A program made the translations under genes and the position numbers. A stretch of 64,000 nt of DNA from CAYQQU01 sp964419545 (GTDB taxonomy: Bacteria > Bacteroidota > Bacteroidia > Chitinophagales > Saprospiraceae): the NCBI GenBank assembly GCA_964419545.1, contig CAYQQU010000011.1:1-64000 (forward strand), in the 5' to 3' direction. Below, in pieces: positions 27,801 to 37,168 of this stretch; the stretch's first letter is position 1, and the number at the start of each line of letters is the position of its first letter. The notes under the pieces are model-generated. The model was not told where the DNA came from. It saw only the letters and a program-made list of their open reading frames with translations, and made no database searches.

Positions 27801-30800
27801 CGGGAAATTGCCCAACACCTCGCTGATCACTTTCTCGTAGACGACGTCGAGCCCGAGGTTGGCGGCGTTCCGTTCTTTTTTCACGGTTTTCAGCAATTCC
27901 AGCGGGATGTCGAATTCGTTCTCCGGTCGCCACACTTCGCGTTTGTATTCGTCGGAATTAGGGTTGGGGCTTTCGCCGAGGTTGTCCGGATCGGAAATGG
28001 CGAGCGGGATCTCGTATTCGTAGTAGTTGTTCCGGAAATCGGACCCCAGGCGCAGGAAAACGCTGAGCGCCCCGTCGGGAATATCGAATCCGGGATCGTC
28101 GGGGAACATCTCTTCCGCGTGTACGAACATGCGCAGGCGTTCGTAAACGCGCATATCCATATTGATGATCTTGAAGATCGCTTCAGCTTGTTTACTGCAA
28201 AGGTTATCCACCTGTAACGACAGCGACTGCTCGTTCTGCAAGGCGTTGAAGACGCCCAGCTGCTGTTCCCGCTGGATATCGAGCGGCAGAACGTAGTTGA
28301 ACGGCTGGCGGCCGCTATTTTCTTCGATATTTACGGCGTCTACGTTCACCACCGGCTCCGTACCGCAGAGGTCGCCGCCGATGCCCTGGAGTTCGTCGGG
28401 CGACTGGCGATACTGCCGCCATTGGTTGCGCACCAGCTCGATGCGGGCGAAGCGCATCGTTACAGGGTCGCGGAATCCGCGCATGTACATCCGGATGAAG
28501 CGAATGGAACGGAAATCGCGAATGCCGCCCACGGCGACCTTATCCGGGCCGTTGAGCGGGATGCGGAAGCGATACCACACGCGGTCGCTCTGATCGTCCT
28601 CGCGCCGGTCCGTGATAAACGGCGTGCGCTCCACGTCGATCTCGCGAGGATTGACGGGGTCGTAGCGCAGGGGGATGCGGTACTGGAAATAGGATTCCGT
28701 TTCGTTGAGGGTATTGTCGCGGTTGAGGTCTTCGGCGTCGGGGATGTTGGTTCCGGAAGAGACCTGGTTGGAGCCGTCGTTGGCCCGCGAGTTGCCCTGC
28801 ACCTTGTTGTAATCCCGGTAGCGGGTGTAAATGCCGTCGGCGCCGGTAAAGCTGTCTGCCCGGTAAAAGCGGTAGTTGTCGTTGGCGGGATCCTGCTCGA
28901 TCCTGGCGCCCACCACGGGATTGGCGGCGGAGACGCGCTCGATGAAATCGTTGAACAATTCCCTTTCTCCGTCGTCGTCCAGGCCGTCGAGGCCCACGTC
29001 CTGCTGGCGGCGGCTTTCTTCGTCGTTGTCGAAAGCCTGGGTGATCTGCTGGGCGATCGGTACGCGGGCCAGGTTGGTCGATTCGGTGCGCCGGTCGGGA
29101 TTAAAGGGCGCCGGCAGTCCGTTTTCGAAGGATTTGCGCGAATCGCGCAGGATATCTTCCGAGATGTTACCCAGGTTGATGAACAATTCTCCCTGGAGGT
29201 TGTCGCGGTTGGGCGCGGCGTCGGCCGGGCTTTCGGGGTCCAGGAAGGGGCTGAGCATCCAGAACTCCAGGTATTCGATATTCGCCGCCTGGAAGTCGTT
29301 GGTGGTCAGGGCGCGCATGATGCCGCCCCAGCGGGTTTCCGGATCGTTGAGGATCATGGAATCGCCGACGAACTCTACGCCCCGGGTAAAGCCGGGATAG
29401 CCGCCGTTGGGCACGTCGAAGTTGTACTGCCCTCGTTCGCTGGGATAGAACCGCAGGTCGAGCGTCTGTACGTTGGGCAGTTGGTCGGGCGTCAGCTGCA
29501 GGTTCGGAAAGACTTCCACCTGGGGCACCAGGCTGGTATAGGGGTTGCTGCGGTCTTCCTCGTTGCGCACGCTCTGGTCGATGCGATACCAGTTCAGGAG
29601 CGCGCGGTTGGCGCCGGACCGGGGGTCGTTGACCAGCCTCGCTTCGGGGAAAAGCGGGTTGTTATTGCGATCGTCGTTTTGGGGCACACTTGCCAGGAAC
29701 CACTGGTTGGTGGGCTGGCGCAGGTCGAAACTGCTTGCGCTGCCCTCGAAGTCGTCGACGTATACCAGCCCGCCTTTGTCGCGGCGGTTTTGGTTGATGG
29801 CGCGCGAGTGGCCGGGCTTGAGGTAAGCGGCTTCGGCGCTGAAGTTGATATTGGATTCCGCCTTCGTCTCGATGAGCGGGATGGCGTCGACGGCCTTGGT
29901 CAGCCAGGGCGCTTCCCGGCTCAGGTTGACGTCGACGCCGTAGATGCGGTTATTGATGGGGTCGTCGCCTACGTTGACCTTCTGGGTAAACGGCCGTTCG
30001 AACAATTGCAGGTAAGTGGCGCCGATGTTGAAATTCTCGTCGAAGCGATAATCGGCCCGCAGGCCCAGCATGGTCTTCGTCTGGAAGCCGAAAAGGGTAT
30101 TGTCTTCGAAAGACACGTTGATCGGCACCCCGGAATTGAGGATGGCGTCGTTGAGGACTTTCACGCGGCCGATATTGTAGTCGACTTCGTAGTCGAATCC
30201 TTCCCGCAGCACCTGTCCGCCTGCCGTGACGCGTACGGAGCCCGGGGGGATATTGAACGCGCCCAGGGATATTTCCGAGGAGACGCTCGATTTGTAACTG
30301 CCTCTGATGACGTATCGGTTCTGCTCCTGGTTTTCGCGCGCCAGAAAGAGGGTTGTCGAATAAAGCGAATCGTAGACGAATTTGGCCTGCAATCGGGGGT
30401 CGGTGATCTCTTCCCGCAGCGCGGAGCCGAAAGGTTCGAGTACGGGGAACATGACGCGGCCATTGCGCGGATTGATGGTCACGCCCGGCACGAAGTCGAA
30501 CTGACCGTCGGGCTGCGGGTCGCCCTGCGTATTGAGGTTGTCGAGGTTGAACACTTCGAGCAGGGGCTTGCCGGCGATATTCGATTCGGGCAGAAAGCGC
30601 TTAAAGCCTTCGCCCGGGTCTTCGTAAAAGATATCGAGTTTAAAATCCTGCGGATTCACCTGAAAAGCGCCGATGGAGTATATATTTTTCATCATCAGGT
30701 CCCAGGTCGAGATATCGGTGCGCTGCGTGGTGCTTTTCAGCATCTTGACGAACAAGACGTTGAGCGACGAGTCGGGGCTGGTCGTCTCCTGCTGGTTGGC

Positions 30801-32276
30801 CATCTCGCCGATCTGGAAAGTCTCGCCGTTGTAACTGTATTGAAAGGCCACCCCTACGACCTGATCGGGCTGGACGTTGATGTTGAGCGAGATGAAACCC
30901 AGTTCCGGGTGGAAGGTATACTCGCGGGGATCGAGCTTGCGGGCGCTCACCTTTTCGAAGTCTTTGGCCTGCACCAGTCCGAAGCGGGAAGACTGCAGCG
31001 CCGAGACGGCCTGATCGATCTCGCGCAGCGTGGGGTCTTCCACCAGGCGGGAGTAAAGGTTGTTGGCGCGGTTGTCGGGCAGGGGCTGTCCGGTGACGTC
31101 GATCTCGTCCCAGAAAGGATTGGGCTGAATGGCGCCGGGGCTCACGAGTTCGGTGGGCTCGCCCAGGTCGGCCAGGGCTACGATATCGCGGACGTTGTCG
31201 ACTTCATTGCGGTTGTTGGTGATCCAGACCTCCAGGTTTTCCACCTTGAAGAGGGTGCGGATCTGGGGCAGGTTGACCAAGGCGCCTTCGAAGTCGCGAC
31301 GGTTGGTATGGGTCAGGAAGAAGTGCCGGTTCTCGTCGTATTCGTCGGCCCGCAGCTCGAATTCCTGGAGCTGACTGCCGTTCTGGATCTGGATATTTTC
31401 GCGCTGGGAGTTTTGCTGCGAGATGAGGGGCGTGAGGAACAGCCGCCCGAACTGGAGCTCGGCTTTCAGTCCGAAAAGGCTCTGGGCGCCCTGGATCAGG
31501 CTGCCGCGCAGGGGCAGGCTGACGTTACCCGCTTCGATCTTTTTGAGGATCGCGTCTTCGCCGCCTTCGAAATTATCGGAATTGTAGTCGAGCTTGATCT
31601 GGTTGTCGAAGTTGAAGGTGGCGTTGGTGTTGTAGTTGGTGGTCAGCGTCAGTTTTTCCCCGATCTTGCCGGTGACGTTCATCTGGATGTTCATATCGAA
31701 GTCGAAGCCGCCGGTGGTGCGGGCCCGGATGGGCAGGATGGGGTTTTCCGACCGCTGGAAATCCACGCCGAAGGTGAGGTCGATGCTGCCCTGCGGCCGG
31801 ATATCGACGGTATTGCCGCCGAAAAGGCGATCGATGAGGCTGTTCTCCACGTCGAACTGGGCGATGGGGTCAAGGGCGCTCGCGCCGGAATCGCCGGTGT
31901 TGACGCCGGCCAGTTCCTTGAAATAATTGCTTTCCTCCTGCTGCCGGCGGTACTCGTTGTACTCCTGGAAGCTCATATAGGTAGGCGGACGGAAATAATC
32001 GTCTCCGATTTTTTCGGTAATGATGTACTGCCCGGTCTCGGGGTCGAACTCCACGTTCTGCTCTACGATGTCGGGGTCCTGGAGGTCGAAAGGATTGTCG
32101 CCGGCGTCGTTGATAAAATCGTCGTACCGGTCTTCGAGCGGCGGCAGGGTGTCCGCCACGGTATAAGCGGGCGCATAGGGATTTTCCCGCAAACTTCCCG
32201 AGAAGCTGGAAGCAGTAGTAACGCTAACGGCGGCGACTAACAAAACGAGGCTAGAAGGTAAAACAACTCTACTCAT
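24885..32276 (-). CDS. sprA: Type IX secretion translocon protein SprA
   Basis: A 2463-residue outer-membrane protein, the giant barrel through which T9SS substrates cross (Sov/SprA). Length and architecture fit the family: signal sequence (VVLPSSLVLLVAAVSVTTAS), N-terminal SprA domains around residues 50-500 (PPTYMSFQEYNEYRRQQEES; GSIDLTFGVDF; GEKLTLTTNYN), and long beta-strand-rich sequence. A charged low-complexity insert (EENEEEDDDKKRKDGE) lies near residue 1950, and the protein ends in a C-terminal strand (SGGIIVRFQLN). ATG 32276 was preferred to 32288 because of the signal sequence. It is downstream of ruvA on the same strand, the arrangement I know from gliding Bacteroidota; 284 bases lie between them. 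Confidence 0.96.
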   Translation of the reverse strand: MSRVVLPSSLVLLVAAVSVTTASSFSGSLRENPYAPAYTVADTLPPLEDRYDDFINDAGDNPFDLQDPDIVEQNVEFDPETGQYIITEKIGDDYFRPPTYMSFQEYNEYRRQQEESNYFKELAGVNTGDSGASALDPIAQFDVENSLIDRLFGGNTVDIRPQGSIDLTFGVDFQRSENPILPIRARTTGGFDFDMNIQMNVTGKIGEKLTLTTNYNTNATFNFDNQIKLDYNSDNFEGGEDAILKKIEAGNVSLPLRGSLIQGAQSLFGLKAELQFGRLFLTPLISQQNSQRENIQIQNGSQLQEFELRADEYDENRHFFLTHTNRRDFEGALVNLPQIRTLFKVENLEVWITNNRNEVDNVRDIVALADLGEPTELVSPGAIQPNPFWDEIDVTGQPLPDNRANNLYSRLVEDPTLREIDQAVSALQSSRFGLVQAKDFEKVSARKLDPREYTFHPELGFISLNINVQPDQVVGVAFQYSYNGETFQIGEMANQQETTSPDSSLNVLFVKMLKSTTQRTDISTWDLMMKNIYSIGAFQVNPQDFKLDIFYEDPGEGFKRFLPESNIAGKPLLEVFNLDNLNTQGDPQPDGQFDFVPGVTINPRNGRVMFPVLEPFGSALREEITDPRLQAKFVYDSLYSTTLFLARENQEQNRYVIRGSYKSSVSSEISLGAFNIPPGSVRVTAGGQVLREGFDYEVDYNIGRVKVLNDAILNSGVPINVSFEDNTLFGFQTKTMLGLRADYRFDENFNIGATYLQLFERPFTQKVNVGDDPINNRIYGVDVNLSREAPWLTKAVDAIPLIETKAESNINFSAEAAYLKPGHSRAINQNRRDKGGLVYVDDFEGSASSFDLRQPTNQWFLASVPQNDDRNNNPLFPEARLVNDPRSGANRALLNWYRIDQSVRNEEDRSNPYTSLVPQVEVFPNLQLTPDQLPNVQTLDLRFYPSERGQYNFDVPNGGYPGFTRGVEFVGDSMILNDPETRWGGIMRALTTNDFQAANIEYLEFWMLSPFLDPESPADAAPNRDNLQGELFINLGNISEDILRDSRKSFENGLPAPFNPDRRTESTNLARVPIAQQITQAFDNDEESRRQQDVGLDGLDDDGERELFNDFIERVSAANPVVGARIEQDPANDNYRFYRADSFTGADGIYTRYRDYNKVQGNSRANDGSNQVSSGTNIPDAEDLNRDNTLNETESYFQYRIPLRYDPVNPREIDVERTPFITDRREDDQSDRVWYRFRIPLNGPDKVAVGGIRDFRSIRFIRMYMRGFRDPVTMRFARIELVRNQWRQYRQSPDELQGIGGDLCGTEPVVNVDAVNIEENSGRQPFNYVLPLDIQREQQLGVFNALQNEQSLSLQVDNLCSKQAEAIFKIINMDMRVYERLRMFVHAEEMFPDDPGFDIPDGALSVFLRLGSDFRNNYYEYEIPLAISDPDNLGESPNPNSDEYKREVWRPENEFDIPLELLKTVKKERNAANLGLDVVYEKVISEVLGNFPHRVKIKGNPNLGFVKVAMIGVRNQDEVNDERYSVELWVNEMRLNGLDERGSGAAVARLDMQMADFGSLTLAGNYSSIGFGALDQKVQERSREEVLGYDVAGRLELGKFLPEEWGIRLPFYGQISNTTRTPEFDPYDLDLDLKEKIRDTDDREARDSIKRQAQDVTTIKSYNFTNVRKERTDNAAKPMPWDIENFSFNYGYTQTDRRDPIIEFDRLRRYTGGFDYTYNRRAGYIEPFKKLIKDDTWFKLLKELNFNPLPNSFSFSTVLDRQFAETRYRFTGLDDARSTFFNKRFTWDRDYDLQWDITRSLKFNFNAINSAVIDEPDERDMFENPDIVDIDQFRRDSIWNNIKNFGRTKNYRHSISLNYALPIRFLPFMDWVQVKAQYQADYSWAAAALNVDTLGNVIQNSQNRQVTADLNFDNLYRKIDYLKKIDQNNSRRRSSRGRTPRGRNDRQEENEEEDDDKKRKDGEPSVLERVLIRPLLMVRKARLSYSERFGTTVPGFLPQSRLLGMGQGLNEPGWDFIAGLQPKIRQLSAEARENPGSDPDDWLYSNRSWITGSLFLNQQVRQEYSQDIDARLTLEPIPDFRIDVELNRQYTESYSEYFKVLEPTPIGQTPQYQHTVPQESGSMTISYMALNTLFNGADREDIVGLFETFEDYREIISSRLGGPDATPHSDTLLAPDYTFGYGRTQQDVLIPAFIAAYTDEDPNTIDLDVFNQRPRPNWRLSYNGLSRIPLFQQIFQNFNLSHSYRSSLSINRFATGLNWLRTRDQGSLNELNGNFFPRLEIPEITIQESFAPFLAVDMTLKNGMSLNVDYKKSRTLAMSFISNQLSETQTEEFVIGFGYLMRNVDLPIFGGGKRRRGRDDDQAQQQNNRQGGRGGQLQGRDLDINFNFSLRDDVTYNHLLDQDIIEPTRGNFSLSISPAAEYQLNRRLSLRLFFDYRRNVPQTSAGFPRTDTSGGIIVRFQLN

Positions 32277-32560
32277 AGTCCTTTGCATGGGATTCCTTAG
32301 CTTTTCCTTTCCAAGGGTTGCAAACTCCCCCTAAAAACGCCGGAATCTGGTCTATTTTGTTTCAATCCGGTTATTTAACACTACGCTTCGGTTCCTCCCG
32401 GAGAAGGAGCCGCAGACCGGCAAAATTGCTTGGTTGATTTCGGTGAATGTCCGGCCGGGAAGCGCCCGCTCTCGTCTTTCCGGGTAGGGGATCCCGCCGG
32501 CGAGCACACCTTCCGTTCTTTTCACCGCTAAGGCGAGGCGATTGAATACTTTTCGATCGG

Positions 32561-33151
32561 TTAGGACAGCTGTTTCAGCGCCGACTTTATCAAAGCCTCC
32601 ACATTGTTGATTTGCGGTTCCGACTTTACGGCTTTACTCAGGGCTTTCTGCACCTGCGTTCGGCTGAAACCCAGCGCCACTAATGCAGATAACGCCTCCT
32701 CTCGCATTGTATTGTCCGGGCCGGTAAAACTTGGCGACACTTCGCCGCCCTCTTTTACGATTTTATCTTTGAGGTCCAAAATGATCCGCTTGGCGGTTTT
32801 GGGCCCGATCCCTTTGACCCGGCTGAAGGCGGCTACGTTTTCGCCGACGATGGCCGATCGCACTTCGTCGGGCTGCATCGAAGAGAGCAACAATTGTGCC
32901 GTACTCGGCCCTACTCCCGAAACCGAGATCAGCAGCTGGAACAACTTGCGCTCCGCATCATCGGCGAACCCGTAAAGCGTATGGCTGTCTTCTTTGATGA
33001 GCAGATGAGTCAGGAGTTTTACCCGCTCCAGTTTTTCGACCTGGGCGTAAGTGTGCAGAGAAATGTGTACCTGATACCCCAGCCCGGCCACTTCTACGAT
33101 GAGATAGGTCGGCGTCTTGAAGGTGATCTCTCCTTTCAAATAACTGATCAT
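32561..33151 (-). CDS. ruvA: Holliday junction DNA helicase subunit RuvA
   Basis: 196 residues, the usual length. An N-terminal OB fold (MISYLKGEI, VEVAGLGYQVHIS, with the YGFAD turn) is followed by two helix-hairpin-helix motifs (VSGVGPSTAQLLLSSM and VKGIGPKTAKRIILDLKDK) and the C-terminal domain III (EEALSALVALGFSRTQVQKA) that contacts RuvB. It acts as a tetramer on four-way junctions. A -7 element is present just upstream, and sprA follows. Confidence 0.97.
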   Translation of the reverse strand: MISYLKGEITFKTPTYLIVEVAGLGYQVHISLHTYAQVEKLERVKLLTHLLIKEDSHTLYGFADDAERKLFQLLISVSGVGPSTAQLLLSSMQPDEVRSAIVGENVAAFSRVKGIGPKTAKRIILDLKDKIVKEGGEVSPSFTGPDNTMREEALSALVALGFSRTQVQKALSKAVKSEPQINNVEALIKSALKQLS

Positions 33152-33173
33152 GGCGCCTGTTTCAAACGAAACG

Positions 33174-33181
33174 CAAAGATA
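33174..33181 (-). promoter_or_regulatory. -7 element TATCTTTG upstream of ruvA
   Basis: An exact TAnnTTTG on the minus strand, 22 bases before ATG 33151; no good -33 element at the usual spacing. Confidence 0.5.
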
Positions 33182-33233
33182 TAAAACTATGGCGAACCGA
33201 AACTAAAAAGGATGAACCTGTCCGCATATTGCC

Positions 33234-33241
33234 TACCTTTG
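33234..33241 (+). promoter_or_regulatory. -7 element TACCTTTG upstream of purD
   Basis: An exact TAnnTTTG, 15 bases before ATG 33257. It supports that start rather than the earlier in-frame ATG at 33212, which would lie upstream of the promoter. Confidence 0.5.
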
Positions 33242-33256
33242 CCCCAAAACGACGCC

Positions 33257-34525
33257 ATGAATATTTTGCTGATCGGCGGCGGGGGCCGGGAGCACGCCCT
33301 CGCCTGGAAACTCAGCCAGAGCCCCGCCTGCACCCGCCTCTACGTCGCTCCGGGTAATGCCGGTACGTCGCAGTACGGCGCCAACCTGCCTCTCGACCCC
33401 AATGATTTTTCCGCCCTCGGCGCCGCGGTGCGCGATCGCGCGATCGAGCTGGTCGTCGTAGGACCGGAGGAGCCGCTCGTACGGGGCGTCTACGACTACT
33501 TCCGGGCCGAGGCCGACCTGGCGGACGTCAAGGTGATCGGCCCTTCCCGCGATGCGGCCCAGCTGGAAGGCAGCAAGGCCTTCGCCAAAGCTTTTATGCA
33601 GCGCTACCGTATCCCGACGGCGGCCTACCGCGAATTTACCGCCGCCACCGCCGAGGAGGGCCTCGCCTATATCGACCGGCAGCCGACGCCCATCGTCCTG
33701 AAAGCCGACGGCCTGGCCGCCGGCAAGGGCGTGCTGATCTGCGAGACGGCGGAAGAAGCCCGGCGCGAGTTTGCCGCCATGCTGGAAGGCAAGTTCGACG
33801 CCGCCGGCCGGAAAGTGGTGGTCGAACAGTTCCTGCGCGGCATCGAGTTTTCGGTATTTATCCTCACCGACGGCCGCGATTACGTGCTCCTGCCGGTCGC
33901 CAAAGACTACAAACGCATCGGCGAAGGCGATACCGGGCTCAATACCGGCGGCATGGGCTGCGTCTCCCCGCCTCCTTTCGTTGACGAAGCCCTGATGGCA
34001 AAGGTGAAGGAACGCATCATCCTCCCCACCCTGCACGGTATTCAACAGGAAAAGCTGACCTACCGGGGGTTCCTCTTCTTCGGCCTCATGAACGTGGCGG
34101 GCGATCCCTACGTCATCGAATACAACTGCCGCCTCGGCGATCCGGAAACCGAAGTCATCCTGCCCCGCCTGCGCAACGACCTGGTGGAGCTGCTCGTCGC
34201 CACCGACGAGGGGCGCCTCGCCGGCCTTACCGCCGATACGGATCCCCGGGCCGCCGCCGCCGTCATCCTCGTATCCGGCGGCTATCCCGGCGCCTACGAA
34301 AAGGGGAAAACCGTCACCGGACTGGAAGCGGCTGACGGCAGCCTGCTGTTCCACGCCGGCACCCGCGCCGAAGGCGGGCAGGTGCTCACCAACGGCGGGC
34401 GCGTCATCGCCCTGACTTCTTTCGGCGACGATTTCCGGGACGCCCTCCGGCTTTCGTACCAAAACGCCGAAGTGATCGACTTTGCCGGAAAGTACTACCG
34501 GAAGGATATCGGATTTGACTTGTAG
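33257..34525 (+). CDS. purD: Phosphoribosylamine-glycine ligase
   Basis: 422 residues, normal for GAR synthetase, which joins phosphoribosylamine and glycine with ATP in purine synthesis. It starts MNILLIGGGGREHALAWKL. The ATP-grasp core shows VLKADGLAAGKGVLIC, EEFLRG-like VVEQFLRGIEFSVF, DTGLNTGGMGCVSP and the metal-binding VIEYNCRLGDPETEVILPRL. The later in-frame ATG at 33257 was chosen for the family N-terminus and the promoter position. The gene is divergent from ruvA-sprA and 40 bases precede murF-alr. Confidence 0.97.
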   Translation: MNILLIGGGGREHALAWKLSQSPACTRLYVAPGNAGTSQYGANLPLDPNDFSALGAAVRDRAIELVVVGPEEPLVRGVYDYFRAEADLADVKVIGPSRDAAQLEGSKAFAKAFMQRYRIPTAAYREFTAATAEEGLAYIDRQPTPIVLKADGLAAGKGVLICETAEEARREFAAMLEGKFDAAGRKVVVEQFLRGIEFSVFILTDGRDYVLLPVAKDYKRIGEGDTGLNTGGMGCVSPPPFVDEALMAKVKERIILPTLHGIQQEKLTYRGFLFFGLMNVAGDPYVIEYNCRLGDPETEVILPRLRNDLVELLVATDEGRLAGLTADTDPRAAAAVILVSGGYPGAYEKGKTVTGLEAADGSLLFHAGTRAEGGQVLTNGGRVIALTSFGDDFRDALRLSYQNAEVIDFAGKYYRKDIGFDL

Positions 34526-34565
34526 CCCAATGGCCGGCTTCCCCGGCAGCGCCAATCTATCTCCC

Positions 34566-37040
34566 ATGATCGAAACCCACCATTACACGGCCCGGTCTAT
34601 CGCCGCCATCATCGACGCCCGCGGCCGGCCGGCCGGAGCGCGGACGGAACAGCCGGTAAAACACCTGCTCACCGACAGCCGGCGGGTGGTCCACCCGGAA
34701 GCAGCGATCTTCTGGGCGCTGACCGGCCCCCGTCACGACGGGCACGACTACCTGGCGGAGGCTTACCGGAAGGGCGTCCGCCAGTTCGTCGTAGCCCGCG
34801 CACCCGAACCCGGGGCTTTCCCGGAAGCCGCCTTCTGGGTGGTTGACGACACCCTCGCCGCCCTGCAGCGGCTGGCCGCCCATCACCGCCGGCAATTCCG
34901 CGGCCCGGTAGTCGGCATCACCGGCAGCAACGGCAAAACCATCGTCAAAGAATGGTTGTACCAGCTGCTCTGCCACGACCGGCGGGTGGTGCGCAGCCCC
35001 CTTAGTTACAATTCCCAGGTAGGCGTGCCCCTGTCCGTCTGGCAATTGCAGCCCCTGCAAGAACTGGCGATCCTGGAAGCCGGCATCTCACAACCCGGCG
35101 AAATGACCCGCCTCGAACGCATCATCCGGCCGGATATCGGCCTGTTCACCAATATCGGCCCCGCCCATCAGGAGGGCTTTCCCGACTACGAGACGAAGAT
35201 CCGGGAAAAACTCACGCTCTTTCGGGAAGCCCAGGTGCTCCTCTACTGCCCCGACGATGAGCGCGTGGCCCGTATCGTCGCCGAGCTCGGCCTGCCCGCG
35301 CTTACCTGGTCGCGCCGCCGGCCGGCCGACCTGAACATCACCGCCGTGCAAACCAGGCTGGGCCAAACCGAAATTACCGGCCGCTACCGGGGTGCGGAAA
35401 AACACATCCGGATCCCCTTCACCGATCCGGCTTCCATCGAGAACGCCATTCATTGCTGGGCTTTTCTGCTGTATCATTCGGCGGAGGCGGCCACCCGTTT
35501 TTTTCCGAACCTGCAGCCTGTAGCCATGCGCCTGGAACTGCGCGCCGCCATCAACCGCTGCACCCTGATCAACGACAGTTACAATACCGACCTTACCTCG
35601 CTCAACGTGGCCCTGCAGTTCCTGGAGCAACAGCGGCCCGCCTCGCCCCATACCCTGATCCTTTCCGATCTGCTGCAGAGCGGCATTCCTCCGCGGCAGC
35701 TCTACCGGGAGGTCGCCCACCTGATCGCCGGCCGACCCGTAGACCGGGTCATCGGCATCGGAACAGCGGTGCGCCGCCTCGATGACCTTTTGCCCGGCAG
35801 CGTGCAGCGGCAGTTTTTCCCAGACACCGAAGCTTTCCTGGCCGGGTTTCCCGTCGATTCTTTTCACGATGAGACCATTTTGCTCAAGGGCGCGCGCCGG
35901 TTCACATTCGAGCGCATCGCGCGGCGGCTGTCGCGGCAACAACACCAGACCACGCTCACCGTCGACCTGAACGCGCTCGCGCACAACCTCAACGTCTACT
36001 ACCGGCAGCTACGGCCCGGCGCGCGGCTGATGGCGATGGTCAAGGCGTCGGCCTACGGCAGCGGCAGCCTGGAGCTGGCCAAGCTGCTGGAGTTCCACAA
36101 AGTCAGCTACCTGGGCGTGGCCTACGCCGATGAGGGCGTAGAGCTGCGGCGCGGCGGCATCGGCCTGCCCATTCTCGTACTGAGCCCGGAAGCGGCCATC
36201 TTCGATCAGTTGACGCGCTACCAGCTGGAGCCCGAAATTTTCAGCTTTTCCCTGCTGCAGGAATTCGCCCGTTTCCTGGGAGCGCGCGAAACTGCTTTCC
36301 CGGTGCATATCAACATCGACACCGGCATGCACCGGCTGGGCTTTTTGCCCGAAGAGATCGATCAGTTGGGCGCCGCCCTCGCCGAATACCCACAGCTGAA
36401 AGTGGTGTCGGTATTCACTCATCTGGCCGCTTCCGATAACCCGGCGCAGGATGAATTCACCCACCAGCAGGCCCGCCTTTTCGAGGAGGGCTACGCCGGG
36501 CTCTGCCGCCGGCTCGGATACCGGCCGCTGCGGCACCTGCTCAACTCCAGCGGCATCAGTCGTTTTCCACAATACCAGGCGGATATGGTGCGTTTGGGAA
36601 TCGGCCTTTACGGCGTGGAAAGCGAACCGGCCGTCCGCGAACAACTGGAGGTCGTCGCCCAGCTGAAAGCCCATATCGTGCAGGTAAAAGAGCATCCCGC
36701 CGGCGCCACCATCGGTTACGGCAGGGCCGGCCGCCTGCCGGAAGCAGGGCGCATCGCCACCGTCAGCATCGGCTATGCCGACGGGCTGCCCCGGCTGGTG
36801 GGCAACGGGAAGTTCGCCCTGGAAGTGCGGGGCCGGCGAGCGCCGATCATCGGGCAGGTGTGTATGGACTTGTGCATGATCGACATCAGCGCCGTTCCGG
36901 AGGCCCGCGAAGGCGATGAAGTCACCGTTTTCGGCATCAGCCCCACCGTGACAGAACTCGCAGAGGCCGCCGGCACCATTCCCTACGAGATCTTCACAAG
37001 CGTCAGCGAGCGGGTGCGGCGGGTTTACATCGGGGCCTGA
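34566..37040 (+). CDS. MurF-alanine racemase fusion
   Basis: 824 residues. The N-terminal half (about 1-455) is a UDP-MurNAc-tripeptide:D-Ala-D-Ala ligase with DSRRV, the P-loop GITGSNGKTIVKEWL, SYNSQVGVPLSVW, FTNIGPAHQEGF and LINDSYNTDLTSLNVAL. The C-terminal half (about 460-824) is a PLP alanine racemase with the PLP lysine in MAMVKASAYGSG, INIDTGMHRLGF, the catalytic Tyr region TIGYGRAG, and GQVCMDLCMIDIS. The fusion couples D-Ala supply with its use in peptidoglycan and is characteristic of Bacteroidota. The start was chosen at ATG 34566 because homologous sequence begins with YTARSIAAI. Confidence 0.95.
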   Translation: MIETHHYTARSIAAIIDARGRPAGARTEQPVKHLLTDSRRVVHPEAAIFWALTGPRHDGHDYLAEAYRKGVRQFVVARAPEPGAFPEAAFWVVDDTLAALQRLAAHHRRQFRGPVVGITGSNGKTIVKEWLYQLLCHDRRVVRSPLSYNSQVGVPLSVWQLQPLQELAILEAGISQPGEMTRLERIIRPDIGLFTNIGPAHQEGFPDYETKIREKLTLFREAQVLLYCPDDERVARIVAELGLPALTWSRRRPADLNITAVQTRLGQTEITGRYRGAEKHIRIPFTDPASIENAIHCWAFLLYHSAEAATRFFPNLQPVAMRLELRAAINRCTLINDSYNTDLTSLNVALQFLEQQRPASPHTLILSDLLQSGIPPRQLYREVAHLIAGRPVDRVIGIGTAVRRLDDLLPGSVQRQFFPDTEAFLAGFPVDSFHDETILLKGARRFTFERIARRLSRQQHQTTLTVDLNALAHNLNVYYRQLRPGARLMAMVKASAYGSGSLELAKLLEFHKVSYLGVAYADEGVELRRGGIGLPILVLSPEAAIFDQLTRYQLEPEIFSFSLLQEFARFLGARETAFPVHINIDTGMHRLGFLPEEIDQLGAALAEYPQLKVVSVFTHLAASDNPAQDEFTHQQARLFEEGYAGLCRRLGYRPLRHLLNSSGISRFPQYQADMVRLGIGLYGVESEPAVREQLEVVAQLKAHIVQVKEHPAGATIGYGRAGRLPEAGRIATVSIGYADGLPRLVGNGKFALEVRGRRAPIIGQVCMDLCMIDISAVPEAREGDEVTVFGISPTVTELAEAAGTIPYEIFTSVSERVRRVYIGA

Positions 37041-37097
37041 CAACAGAAAGGCGGCGACCGAATCGCTATCCGCAAAGCAAAAGTCTGAACAGTTTGC

Positions 37098-37105
37098 TAA
37101 TTTTG
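37098..37105 (+). promoter_or_regulatory. -7 element TAATTTTG upstream of the SurA-type operon
   Basis: A TAnnTTTG match 63 bases before ATG 37169; -33 element not clear. Confidence 0.45.
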
Positions 37106-37168
37106 CGCTGTTTTTCCCGGACGTAGTTCCGGATTGGGTTCTTGATAAAACTGCAAAACAAAAAAAAT

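Noticed and set aside
28422..32240. 1272-codon plus-strand open frame opposite sprA
   Set aside because: A mirror frame of the sprA gene; it has no signal, domain or start context, while the opposite strand encodes a complete SprA.
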